Below, one piece after another: positions 36,000 through 47,180 of a DNA stretch of 64,000 nt; within the stretch, counting starts at the first letter, position 1; each line of letters begins with the position of its first letter. The notes below the pieces were generated by a model that saw only the letters and a program-made list of their open reading frames with translations, ran no database searches and was not told the origin of the DNA. Origin of the DNA: Anastatus disparis (lineage: Eukaryota > Arthropoda > Insecta > Hymenoptera > Eupelmidae). The stretch covers positions 2,950,001 to 3,014,000 of the forward strand of contig JAFFSR010000316.1 of assembly GCA_017163975.1 (NCBI GenBank), read 5' to 3'. The position numbers were made by a program, and so were the translations under genes.

Positions 36000-37996
36000 A
36001 TGAAAGAATTTTGAAATAATTTCATGAAATATTACAAGTAATAATACGTTGAAAGCATTTAAAAAGAGCTTAAAAAGATAACTATATTCTTTTGAAAAGA
36101 ATTTATGAAATAATACACAGGAAGATTACAAAGTCTTTACAAAAATAATAACAAAAAGGAAACGAAAGTTAAGACATGAAATATTACACGAATCCTTACT
36201 GAAAGGACTTTGAGAGGACTTCTTGAAAAGAAACAAGAAAGAACTCAGAAATCTTCCAACGATTCAAGTCATAAAATAATTTAGAAAGATTTTCGGAATG
36301 ATCTAAGGTATTCTTTCACCGAATCATTTCAAGATTCATTCAAAAAGCTTTCATGAAATAATTCATGCAATATTTTGGTAAAGTCTCAAGAAATCATACA
36401 TGAAATAATTTTGAAATCTTTTTGAAATATTTCATGAAATAACTTATGATGAGAATAAAAGTTATTACATGAATCCTTACTAAAAGGAATTTGAAAAGAC
36501 TTCTTGAAAGGAAACAAGAAAGAACTCAGAACTCTTTCGAAGGTTCCAGTCGTAAAATAATTCAGAAAGATTTTCGAAATAATCTAACTTATTCTTTCAC
36601 CGAATAATTTCAATATTCTTCCAAAAAGCTTTAACGTAATAATTTCATGTAAGATTTTCGTGAAATCTCACGAATCCTTACATGAAATAATTAAAAAATT
36701 TTTTTGAAATAATTCATGAAAGAACTTATCATAACGAAAAAGTTATTACATGAATACTTACTGAAAGTACTTTGAAAAGACTTCTTGAAAGAAAACAAGA
36801 AAGAACTCAGAAATCTTACGAAAGTTCTAATCATAAAATAATTTAGAAAGATTTTCGGAATGATCTAAGGTATTCTTTCACCGAATCATTTCAAGATTCA
36901 TTCAAAAAGCTTTTATGAAATAATTCATGCAATATTTTGGTAAAGACTCAAGAAATCATACATGAAATAATTTTTAAATATTTTGAATTAATTCACGAAA
37001 TAACTTATGATGAGAATAAAAGTTATTATATAAATCCTTATTGAAAGGACTTTGAAAAGACTTCTTGAAAGGAAACAAGAAAAAACTCAGAAATCTTTCG
37101 AAGTTTCCAGTCGTGAAATAATTTAGAGAGATTTTCGGAATGATCTAAGGTATTCTTTCACCGAATCATTTCGAGATTCTTTCAAAAAGCATTCATGTAA
37201 TAATTCATGCAATATTTTGGTAAAGTCTTAGGAAATCATACATGAAATAATTTTGAAATCTTTTTGAAATAATTCATGAAAGAACTTATCATGACGATAA
37301 AAGTTATTACATGAATCCTTACTAAAAGTACTTTGAAAGAACTTCTTGAAAGGAAAAAAGAAAGAACTCAGAACTCTTTCGAAGTTTCGAGTCGTAAAAT
37401 AATTCAGAAAGATTTTAGGAATGATCTAAGTTATTCTTTCACCGAATAGTTTCAATATTCTTCCAAAAAGCTTTAACGTAATAATTTCATGTAAGATTTT
37501 CGTAAAATGTAAAATCTCACGAATCCTTACATGAAATAATTTTAAAATCTTTTTGAAATAATTCATGAAAGAACTTATGATGACGATAAAAGTTATTAAA
37601 TGAATCCTTACTGAAAGTACTTTAAAGAACTTCTTGAAAGGAAACAAGAAATAACTCAGAAATCTTACGAAGGTTCTAATCATGAAATAATTTAGAAAGA
37701 TTTTCGGAACGATCCAAGGTATTCTTTCACCGAATCATTTCAAGATTCATTCAAAAAGCTTTCATGAAATAATTCATGCAATATTTTGGTAAAGTCTTAA
37801 GAAATCATACATGAAATAATTTTGAAATCTTTTTGAAGCATTTCATGAAATAACTTATGATGAGAATAAAAGTTATTACATGAATCCTTACTAAAAGGAA
37901 TTTGAAAAGACTTCTTGAAAGGAAACAAGAAAGAATTCAGAACTCTTTCGAAGGTTCCAGTCGTAAAATAATTCAGAAAGATTTTCGAATTAATCT
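36000..37996. repeat. Satellite array, ~282-bp monomer, seven units in two types
   Basis: The block TTATTACATGAATCCTTACT (with changes) recurs at about 36178, 36465, 36742, 37021, 37302, 37589 and 37871, so the period is 277-287 bp. Two kinds of monomer alternate irregularly in the order A B A A B A B. Type B has CTCTTTCGAAGGTTCCAGTC and GCTTTAACGTAATAATTTC; type A has GGAATGATCTAAGG and CATGCAATATTTTGG. Units of the same type are more alike than neighbours. Confidence 0.88.
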
Positions 37997-38170
37997 ACCC
38001 GGTCAAAAAAGGTTACCTATAAAATATAGCTAAAAAAATAGTTAAATATATAGCTGTATCGAGCTGTTTTTACAGCTATAGCGATGTGTTTTTTTAGCTG
38101 TTTTTTATAGTTAAAAATGTACTTAATTTTATAGTTAATAATTTCGTCATACCAAAAATATTAATAGCTA

Positions 38171-38542
38171 CCCTGGTGAAAAAAATCAGGTGACAAGTCA
38201 CCTGATTTATCAGGTGATTTATCATGCCAAAATATCATGTATTGATTTTGTTGGTTTTTACACGTTTTAAACCATGCTTAGTCAATTTAGAACAATTTTT
38301 GAAAAATTTTTGAAATTTTTGAACTTAGAAATTTTTTTGTGATTTAGTCAAAATTTTTTCTAAGACCAAATTATCTAAAAAATTTTCTAAGTTCAAAATT
38401 TTCCAAAATTTTCAAAAATTGTTCTAAATTGACTAAGCATGGTTTAAAATGAGTAAAGATCAACAAAATCGTTACATGATGTTTTGGCATGATAAATCAC
38501 CTGATAAATCAGGTGATTTATCACCTGATTTTTTTAATAGGG
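38171..38542. mobile_element. Foldback MITE with CCCTGGTGAAAA ends, 372 bp
   Basis: Inverted ends with AAAAAAATCAGGTGA and long internal symmetry around about 38355, flanked by TA (38169-38170 and 38543-38544). The neighbouring units keep the uninterrupted site (AATAGCTACCTTTTCAA at about 38779 and 41252). A truncated relative is at 11156-11409. Confidence 0.85.
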
Positions 38543-39597
38543 TACTTTTTCAACTATATTTTATAGCTATTATTATAGTTTAAAAAAAACACTTAATTTT
38601 TTAGTGTATATATACCCGGTCAAAAAAGGTTAGCTGTAAAATATAGCAAAAAAATAGTTAAATATATAGCTATATCGAGCTGTTATTACAGCTATATCGA
38701 TGTGTTTTTTAGCTGTTTTTTACAGTTAAAAATGTACTTGATTTTATAGTTAATAATTTCGTTATACCGAAAATATTAATAGCTACCTTTTCAACTATAT
38801 TTTATAGCTATTATTATAGTTGAAAAAAATACTTAAATTTTTAGTGTATTTATTACAATATATTAATAGCTAGATATTTAACTATACTTTATAGCTGAAA
38901 ATAAATGGTTTTTCAGATATTCTTTATAGTTGAAAATATAACTAAATTTTTAGTTGATAATTTGGTTATCACTCATAGACATTTAGCTGAAAAAACATAA
39001 ATATTGCTACAATATAAATAAATGTAGCTGTATTTTACTTATATTTTTAGCTGTTTTTATAGATGTTTTTTTTTTGACCGAGAACAGCTGAAAATATAAC
39101 TGTAATTTCAGCTGTATTTTTAGCTGTTTTTTAGCTATATTTTTAACAATTTTTTTTTAGCTAAACATTATTAGAGTAGCTTTTAGATATACTCGATTTT
39201 ATTAATATTGTCCTTCGCTACCTCCGCTGTAAATTGATTAATCTATACATACGTATATCTAAGTAATAATGTCCCTGGGGTCGCTAGAAAACACGCGCGC
39301 ATTTTTTAGTAACGGTAAGATGGATCGGATATACAAAGTGTATTCAACTCTCACCACTTGCGGGAGTTGGACACAAATTTCAACGAGTCAAAACAGCTAT
39401 ATTTTAAGCTTAATTTTTAGCTAATTTTTTTAGCTAAACGTTTTTGATGCGTTGAAATTTGTGTCCAACTCCCGCAAGTGGTGAGAGTTGAGTACACTTT
39501 GTATATAAGACCGATCCATCTTACCGTTACTAAAAAATGCGCGCGTGTTTTCCAGCGACCCCTGCGAGTTATTACTTAGATTTAGTGTATGTATAGG

Positions 39598-40450
39598 CAA
39601 CGAAGATAGACGCTTACCCTATTGAAAATAATGACGTCTTTTAAAGACGTCTTTTTTATCAATATTTTAAAAATAATACCTACTAAAATGTTTCAAAAAA
39701 GAACGTACTTAAGCTAAAGTGTATATACTTGAAGTACGTGATTGAAGTATGTATACTGATTTTTAACTGTGAATAAATACGCAAAATTATAACCTCATAT
39801 ACCTGCATCTCTGAAATTTGGATAAGGGATTGCAAAGTTAAGAAAAACGGCACCTCACAGTTAAAAATGTAACTACTGAAAAAATTATTCGAATCGACTA
39901 TTAATTCTGTCTTTAACTGTTCGGTAGCTTTTTTCTTAATACGCGAACTCCTACGAAAATTTTAGTGACTCGGGTATATAAGGTTATAACATTTCCAGTT
40001 TGTTCGCTCAAGCTTTTCGGTCTGCAGAGAGCTGATACTTATTTTGTTTCTATATTCCTAAAGAAAGATACCCTATTAAAAATAATAACGTAATAAAATA
40101 ATACTTTTTTGGAACATTTTAGTAAGTACTTTTTTAAAAATTTTGATAAAAAAGACGTTTTGATTTGAAAGACGTCTTTTCAAGACGTCTTTTTTTGTTC
40201 CAAATCCAGACACGTCCAAAGACGTCATTATTTTCAATAGGGCATAGAAGCGTACTTCTGGGTTAAATTTTTCGTCTGATACGCTGGGTAACACTTTAAC
40301 ATTGTTTGTATATCTATACATATGAAAAATTTGATATATATAGATATAAAAATACATGGGATCTAGTGGCGCCCTCAGTAGCTGGGTAACTCATTTTTGG
40401 CTGAAATTTCCCATTTAAGAGTACGCTTCTATAAGCGTCTATATTCGTTG
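39598..40450. mobile_element. CAACGAAG-ended MITE, copy B, with a nested element
   Basis: Ends CAACGAAGATAGACGC and GCGTCTATATTCGTTG, flanked by an exact 7-bp duplication GTATAGG (39591-39597 and 40451-40457). Its left end is broken at the TA of GCTTATAGAAG by the CCCTATTG material at 39617-40242. Confidence 0.87.
39617..40242. mobile_element. CCCTATTGAAAATAATGACGTC foldback MITE(s)
   Basis: 40071-40242 is a complete 172-bp copy with inverted CCCTATTRAAAATAATRACG ends and several GACGTC palindromes. 39617-39712 is the start of another copy in the opposite sense. The piece between (39713-40070) is unidentified. The outer ends coincide with a TA in the host MITE (TA left, CA right). Confidence 0.75.
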
Positions 40451-40604
40451 GTATAGGTTAATCAATTTACAGCGAAGGTAGGGAAGGACAATATAAATAA
40501 ACTCGAGTATATCTGAAAGCTACTCTAATAATATTTAGCTAAAAAAAATTGTTGAAAATATAGCTAAAAAACAGCTAAAAATACAGCTTAAATTACAGTT
40601 ATAT

Positions 40605-40841
40605 CAACGAAGATAGACGCTTATAGAAGCGTACTTTAAATGGGCGGACAGGAGCTCAAAATCTAAAGCTCATGTCCTCCAGCCGCGTGGTGGTGCTACG
40701 AAAATGCCATGTATTTCTATATCTATATATATCGATGTTTTCATATATATAGATATTACACGTAATGTTAAAGTGTCCTCTAAAAGCTGGGCCTCCAAAG
40801 TTAACCCAGAAGTACGCTTCTATAAGCGTCTATCTTCGTTG
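40605..40841. mobile_element. CAACGAAG-ended MITE, copy A, 237 bp, complete
   Basis: Inverted ends CAACGAAGATAGACGCTTAT and complement, with a 7-bp duplication GTTATAT at 40598-40604 and 40842-40848. The unbroken left arm of the foldback (ATAACTG near 39090) shows the empty site. Confidence 0.88.
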
Positions 40842-41525
40842 GTTATATTTTCAGTTGTTCTCGGTCAAAAAAAAATCTATAAAAACAGCTAATAATATAA
40901 GTAAAATACAGCTATATTTATTTATATTATAGCAATATTTATGTTTTTTCAGCTAAATATCTATGAGTAATAAACAAATTATCAACTAAAAATTTAGGTA
41001 TATTTTCAACTATAAAGGATATCTAAAAAACCATTTATTTTCAGCTATAAAGTATAGTTAAATATCTAGCTATTAATATATTGTAATCCCGGTCAAAAAA
41101 GGTTACCTATAGAATATAGCTAAAAAAATAGTTAAATATATAGCTGTATCGAGCTGTTTTTACAGCTATAGCAATGTGTTTTTTTAGCTGTTTTTTATAG
41201 TTAAAAATGTACTTAATTTTATAGTTAATAATTTCGTCATACCGAAAATATTAATAGCTACCTTTTCAATTATATTTTATAGCTATTATTATAGTTAAAA
41301 AAAAAACTTCAATTTTTAGTGTATTTATACCCGGTCAAAAAAGGTTAGCTATAAAATATAGCTAAAAAAATAGTTAAATATATAGCTTTCATATATAAGG
41401 AAAATAAGAATTCAAAATGGAAACTATAAATTGTTATGCGTGCGATGTCTGTGTTATGAAAACTTCGATTATAACCGCTGTGAAACTATTCGTAGTCCTA
41501 TAAATAGTTATATCATCATATCCGT

Positions 41526-41529
<4 letters not shown>

Positions 41530-41585
<56 letters not shown>
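41530..41585. repeat. (TG)n microsatellite
   Basis: About 25 TG repeats after a TATATA start. Confidence 0.93.
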
Positions 41586-41586
<1 letters not shown>

Positions 41587-41691
41587 TAATTCTAAATTGA
41601 TTCTTAAATAATACAGGAAAGAATAAAGTTTCTACAACTTTACACGTCTCTCAACTAAAGATATATAAAAAGATTAATGCATTATTACTAA

Positions 41692-42425
41692 AAGAATTCA
41701 TGGATCCTTACAGAATTCTTTCATTGAAAGGATTCTGTAATGATTCTATGTCCGGGGTATATTCGTTTTAGAAATAATACAATGTAATATTTTAAAAATA
41801 TTTCATATCATTCTTACAGAATCCTTTCAATGGAAGATGTATGAAAAGATTTACGAATTATTACCAAAAGAATTTATGGATCCTTACAGAATTCTTTCAT
41901 TGAAAGGATTCTGTAATGATTCTATGTCCGGGGTATATTCCTTTTAGAAATAATACAATGAAATATTTTAAACATATTTCATATTATTCTTACGGAATCC
42001 CTTCAATGGAAGATGTATGAAAAGATTTACGAATTATTACCAAAGGAATTCATGGATCTTTGCAGAATTCTTTCATTGAAAGGATTCTGTAATAATTCTA
42101 TGTCCGGGGTATATTTCTTTTAGAAATGATACAATGAAATATTTTGAAAATATTTCTTATCATTCTTACAGAATCCTTTCAATGGAAGATGTATGAAAAG
42201 ATTTAAGAATTATTACCAAAAGAATTCATGGATCCTTACAGAATTCTTTCATTGAAAGGATTTTGAAATGTCTTGTGAATTCTTTATGAAATATTTTCTT
42301 GTATTATTTTAAAAAGAATAATACCTCGGACATAGAATTATTTTAGAATCCTTTCAGTGAAATATTTCTGAAAGATTGTAGTCCTGTCATGAATCCTTTC
42401 AGAATATTTTCAAAGTCCTTTCATG
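41692..42425. repeat. Tandem repeat, ~178-bp unit, four copies
   Basis: TGGATCCTTACAGAATTCTT recurs at about 41700, 41879, 42054 and 42231, with CTATGTCCGGGGTATAT and CAATGGAAGATGTATGAAAA in each full unit. The last unit is partial and diverged. Confidence 0.87.
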
Positions 42426-42429
42426 CTGC

Positions 42430-43440
42430 ATGGGTACGGAAAATTAAAAAGTAAAAATATCATGATACAAGACAAAACAAGATACAAAAGGATACAGCCG
42501 CCAAGAATTATACAAAAGAATTATATGAACAATCCAATAAATAAATGAAATTATAAAATAACATTATGTTATTATAATATTATTTAACTTACCTAAAATA
42601 AGCTCATATCGATTTATGATGTGCATACGGTGGCGTATTTAAGCAGAATAACTTCTCGTCATTTTTAAAATCTAATGCGTGGAATCTACGTAAAGGAGGA
42701 AAAGAGAGAGAATTATATACACATATTATTTAAAGCTTACAAAGTATAAGCACACTTTTATTGTTCCCCATCCGTATATATTCTGATCCTTTGTTTGTAA
42801 AAGCCTCCTTATTTGCAGCGATTCACGTAATCTTTTAATAAACAAGGGACTTTCAAATCACATGCTGCTTTAAAATATTTTCAAATTATTTAAGTTTTAT
42901 CATGAATTATATTTTTTTCATTTTTATTCTCATTCTAATATAAAATAAAATATTAGTGGCGATCATATTGATTTTAATTTAATTTCTTTCCTATATTATT
43001 TCTTTTTCTATTTTTTTTAGAAAATTTATTTTCATATAAAATTTAATTCAGCGATTAATTAAAATTGTATTCATTTCTTACACATGTAAATTTTTTTCTA
43101 ATTTTTTTAGAAGTATTATCTAATGGGATGATAGATCGATGAGTTGATAGGTTGTTGGGTCAATGGGTTGATGGGTTGTTGAGTTGATAGATTTTAGAAT
43201 CTATGGGTCGATAAGTCATTGAGTCATGGAACGATGGTTTCATGAATTAATGGATCAATGGTCAATGAATTAATCGATAGTAAGGATGATGGGGTAGTGT
43301 ATGTATAAATTCATAGAATAATGAGCGGTTAGATTAAATAGATTAGTCGAAAATGCTATGTCATTGAGTAAAATTTAATGTTTGATTATGTTTATCAATA
43401 CTCTAAAATTCAAACTTCTCACAGGTTATAATCTTAAAAA
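42430..43440. other. Spacer within the hAT
   Basis: A patch of short GATGGGTTGATGGGTTG-like repeats lies at about 43130-43290. No gene is seen. Confidence 0.5.
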
Positions 43441-43459
43441 TAGAAAATTTGTTTATTTC

Positions 43460-43915
43460 TTACGTTCGGTTATCCGAATATTAATATATTTCAACATCTC
43501 AATAGCAATATAATCGTATATCCGGATAATCGGTTATCAGGATTACTCAGATTTATTATTCGACTATCATGATATTCGGTTATCTGGTTTTTTTATTTAT
43601 CCATCCCGATATTCGGTTATCCGTTTTTTTTATTCAACCATCCGGATATTCTATCCGGATTATTCAAATTTATTATTCGACTATCATAATATTCGGTTAT
43701 CCGGTTTTTTTGTTTAAGTATCCGGATATTCGATTATCCGATTTTTTTATTTAAGTATCCAGATACTCGGTTATCCGGTTTTTTTATTCAAGTATCCGGA
43801 TATTCAGTTATCCGGTTTTTTTATTTAAGTATCCGGATATTCGGTTATCCGGTTTTTTTATTTAAGTATCCGGATATTCGATTATCCGGATTATCCGGAT
43901 AGTCAAAAAAACTGA
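43460..43915. repeat. Right subterminal repeats of the hAT
   Basis: About ten units of TATCCGGATATTCGGTTATC followed by a T-rich stretch, period about 38-46 bp. They share the CCGGATA core with the left end. Confidence 0.82.
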
Positions 43916-44534
43916 AAAAATTCCCAGCCCTAATTAATAATAAATACTAAAATTTGGTCCAATTTTTATTGCTCCATAACTTTGGAAAAAATAATATTTA
44001 TATATGCTATAACTACTGTTTAGAAAGGGTTTGAGGTCAGTTTTTATTTAAAAAAAGTCTTAAGCTTTTAGCTATTAATGCTAAAGAAGTATAAGCGTTT
44101 GAAAATTTAGTAACTTTTATAGTGATGTTTCTTAAATGCCTATAAATAGGGAAATATTGAGCGTTAGAGTCTAATAATAATTAGTTTTTTTTCATGTTTC
44201 CACACCTAAAATCATCTATCAAAATGTATGCAAAATCTGCGTTTTAGTACTCTGACACTTCCCTTGCAAGTGCAAGAGTGCTTGAATGGCTGCAAAATTT
44301 TCAATCCTCAATATTTACAAAATCAGAAAACTGTGTTTGACTTCTTGACAACTTACCTTAAATTTTATTTTTAACGCTAAATCTTATTAATAATTGACGA
44401 AGATATACATATTTCGATTCACCTTATTTTGGAACAATATAACTAAATTAATTAGCGAATTGTAAAAACACTTATTGTTTCTGTTTCTGCCTGTATTACC
44501 TGAATTAGGTTATAATTAATAAACCTAACTTAAG

Positions 44535-44625
44535 CAACGTCTTACTTCAGGTAATGGTGTTACTTGAGTAACGTTTATAAATTTAAACAGATTTGTTAAA
44601 CGTTACTCAAGTAACACCGTTGCTT
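44535..44625. repeat. Short palindrome GTTACTTGAGTAACGTTT
   Basis: GTTACTTGAGTAACGTTT (about 44568) and its inverted form AAACGTTACTCAAGTAAC (about 44598) flank a 12-base loop. Further GCAACTCAAGTAACG copies follow to about 44675. Confidence 0.75.
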
Positions 44626-45114
44626 GAGTTGAGACGTTTCTCAAGTTAGGCTGGAATTCATAGAGGCAACTCAAGTAACGGTTGCATCATCTGTCTTTTT
44701 TTTTATCATGAGAGAGATGAAGATAGAATGAGGTTTAAGGAGCAGTCATTACTTGTGTTGGGTTTATGAATTCCAACCTTAAATAAGCATAGCTTCTAAA
44801 TGTACGCTATAAATTTTTTGAAATTTCTAAAAATTAGTATGTTATATTTTAGTTTTTTTAAATGTATAAACCGTCTTCTTTCGTATTTTTTGCATTTAAT
44901 GTTAAACCTTTTAATTCGGAGTGATAATCCTGATATTTCCATGGTTTTTTTTTTTTTTTTTTTTTAAAGTAAAAAGTTAATTATATAGAGGATATTGTCA
45001 TCATCTATTTAATTAACTTTTTTCATATGATAATATCAGATAGATTCTAGCCCGAAACCGTTTAACACATTACATCAGGCCAGCCCATCTGATACACCAT
45101 ACCGAAATCTTTGA

Positions 45115-45276
45115 GGGAGATTCTTCATATAACCCGTACCCGTACCCGTACTCACGCTCTGATGAGACTGATTGGTTAGATTTAACAGAATTGTTGAAGT
45201 TTTATAAGAATCAGCCAATTGGTCTCATCAGAGCGTGGGTACGGGTACGGGTACGGGTTATATGAAGAATCTCCCT
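45115..45276. repeat. Hairpin with (ACCCGT)3 in its arms
   Basis: Arms 45115-45176 and 45215-45276 are nearly perfect inverted copies: AGGGAGATTCTTCATATAAC, three ACCCGT units, then CACGCTCTGATGAGAC. The ~38-bp loop is AT-rich. Confidence 0.88.
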
Positions 45277-45407
45277 AACTGCCGATCGATGGTCAGTCAC
45301 ATTTTTGTGACCATCAATCAATCGATACCCAATGAGATCGTATTTTGTGAGAGCTGCGCGATATTGTTAGCACATACACTAATTTTTCTTTAGAAAAAAA
45401 AGTCAGA

Positions 45408-45487
45408 GGTACCTGGCCAGGATTCGAACCCATGCCCACCGCGTTGAAGGCAAGAGCTCTATCCGTTACGCCACCGCGCTCTCTGAT
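45408..45487 (-). pseudogene. tRNA-like sequence
   Basis: The minus strand has a good B box (GGTTCGAATCC) and an A-box-like GGCGTAACGGATAGAG at the right distance, with an arm between them resembling an anticodon arm. T-stem pairing is poor and the acceptor strands do not pair, so this is more likely a tRNA pseudogene or SINE head than a working tRNA. Confidence 0.5.
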
Positions 45488-46319
45488 ATTTCCATGGTAG
45501 ATTCAGTTATAATTATGCTTATAAGTGGAACACGGAATAGACATCCTCATTACGTGACTACTTACGAAACGCTCGAACAACCCGAAAATGATTGAATTTT
45601 CCACTACTTCAGTTACAAACTAGACCTGTGTAAACGACCGTGTTCGCATAAAGCCCTTTAAATGTCAGTCTACAAACTTTTTTACTTCATGTTTCTAAAT
45701 AATGTAAACACTGATATAATATTTATACCCTTTGTTGGTTTGCGAATGTTTATTTCCTATTATAATACTATGAATATTGAAAATTGTAAATGCTACATTG
45801 GAAATTGATCAGATAATGATTGTCGGTATGATTCATATTCAAAATTAGAAAAAATCTATGACTGAAGAGTTGAGCAGTGACGAAAAATTTCTTTTTGAAT
45901 GCAGAGTACCAAATATAAATATAAAGAATATATTAATAAATTCTTTATTCTTATTCTTACTAGAAAAATTTTACATATGTCTTTGTATGTTGTGTTGTTT
46001 GCGTTGTGTGTGTGTGTCTATTACTTTTGTGTTTGTGTTTGTGTTATTTAAATTCTTAATACTTAATACAGGTTTATATATTTTATATCTTTCATTACAA
46101 ATTAAATTAGTCCTTTTGTTCTTATTTTATGTTCTTAATCTAAATCGAAACTTAACAATCACTTTTATTTTTTTATTTGACACTAGTATCACTTTGTAAC
46201 TTAAACTTTACATTTTATTTTCAAAATACTTAAAAAAAAACTTGAACTTTTCTTTTCTTTCTATCACATCTTTTCTCTCTCTATCTTTCTCTTCTTTCTT
46301 TTTTTTTTTTCTTCTTTTC

Positions 46320-47180
46320 TCATTTCTTATACTGATCTTGTTCCTTATTATACTCTTTTCTGTATTCTTTCTCTTCTCTTTCTTTTCTGTCTATTCTTTC
46401 TCTTCTTGTTAAAGGCTCGTCAACTACGAAACCTCCTTTTGTCCTCCATTCTCTGAACTTCTTTAACAGGTATTCCCTGTCCTCCTTGATCTTGAATACA
46501 AGCCAGAAAAGATCTTCTCTCTCCCCCTTCTGGAAGGCTTTCCATTGTGTCTTTCCTATCGCGTTTTCTAACATCTCCTTGATATCTACGGTTTTCTTTC
46601 CCTCTTCTAATTTTAGCAATAGGACTCTTTTTCTCCCATACTTTCTGCAAACTTCTTCCATGTTCGGTGACCTTCCAAACACTTCATCTTTTTCTTGCTT
46701 TTCTTTCACCTCTTCTTTGCCTTCTTCTGCCTTCTTTGTACTTATTCTTCTTTCATTTATCTCTTCTACCTTTGATTTAACCTCCGCTAATTCTTTGCTT
46801 ACTTCGAGCTCTTTATCACATAGCTGGTTAACTATTTCCTTCAAGCTCTCCTTTTGCCCATGTACCTTTTCTGGCTCTAATTCTTCCATCTTCTTTTCCA
46901 TCCTCTTCAACTTTATCCCTAACCTCTCCATTTTTGCTACCATGCTGTCTATTACTGCTTTCTGTAGTTGCAGTTCTCTTTCTTGCTCTTTAACTTTTTC
47001 TTCTAACTCTTTTAATCTCCTTTCACTTTTTTCTTCTTCTTCATTTTTCACTGTGGCTTTTTTCTTTTCACCTTCGCATTCTTTCATTGTTATCTTATTG
47101 TTTTCTTCACTATTCATTATTTCTTTTCTACTTTCCTTTCTACTTAACCTAAAAAACTTTTCTATTTCTTTTCGTATCAC
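46320..47180 (-). CDS. Coiled-coil ORF1-like protein, 286 aa
   Basis: ATG at 47180. Residues about 45-175 are a long run of charged heptads (RRLKELEEKVKEQERELQ, then MVAKMERLGIKLKRMEKKME), a predicted coiled coil. Residues about 180-260 form a more globular part: GRSPNMEEVCRKYGRKRVLL, KTQWKAFQKGEREDLFWLVF and EYLLKKFREWRTKGGFVV, resembling the RNA-binding part of an ORF1 protein. A basic tail (RRERIDRKEREEKEYRKEY) follows. The frame has no stop. Oddly it lies 3' of the RT rather than 5' of the endonuclease. It may be the first ORF of a following tandem copy, or a truly downstream gene. Confidence 0.7.
   Translation of the reverse strand: MIRKEIEKFFRLSRKESRKEIMNSEENNKITMKECEGEKKKATVKNEEEEKSERRLKELEEKVKEQERELQLQKAVIDSMVAKMERLGIKLKRMEKKMEELEPEKVHGQKESLKEIVNQLCDKELEVSKELAEVKSKVEEINERRISTKKAEEGKEEVKEKQEKDEVFGRSPNMEEVCRKYGRKRVLLLKLEEGKKTVDIKEMLENAIGKTQWKAFQKGEREDLFWLVFKIKEDREYLLKKFREWRTKGGFVVDEPLTRRERIDRKEREEKEYRKEYNKEQDQYKK

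Larger units (their letters stand above)
38853..41097. repeat. Foldback with ~540-bp arms, broken by two MITEs
   Basis: Left arm about 38853-39399, loop about 39400-39447, right arm 39448-41097 once the inserts 39598-40457 and 40605-40848 are removed. Outer ends are TTACAATATATTAATAGC and its complement. The inner part is a near-perfect hairpin (39274-39398 against 39448-39570) containing GAGAGTTG, GATGGATCGG and the ACGCGCGCATTTTTTAG block. Confidence 0.83.
37998..41395. repeat. Tandem ~240-bp units starting CCCGGTCAAAAAAGGTTA
   Basis: Units start at 37998, 38615, 41098 and 41330. The first is about 243 bp once the MITE at 38171-38542 is subtracted, and the third is 232 bp. Units are full of AGCTATA and TATAGCT motifs. 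The second and third are separated by the foldback 38853-41097; the fourth is incomplete. Confidence 0.82.
32278..43932. mobile_element. hAT-type element of 11.7 kb, no transposase
   Basis: The termini TAGGGCTGGGAC (32278) and TTCCCAGCCCTA (ending 43932) are inverted and typical of hAT elements. An exact 8-bp duplication, ATTAATAA, flanks them at 32270-32277 and 43933-43940. Both ends have many subterminal TATCCGGATA-like motifs. The interior holds only noncoding repeats, a few older fragments and other transposons, so this is a non-autonomous unit swollen by later insertions. Confidence 0.87.

Noticed and set aside
36000..37996. Regular repeats considered as a CRISPR array
   Set aside because: Units are ~282 bp and contiguous with no unique spacers, in a eukaryotic setting.
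45408..45487. Functional tRNA gene
   Set aside because: A and B boxes are good but the T-stem and acceptor stem do not pair properly.
45858..46199. 113-codon open frame
   Set aside because: Only the first 25 codons are exon; the rest reads into the inserted retrotransposon.
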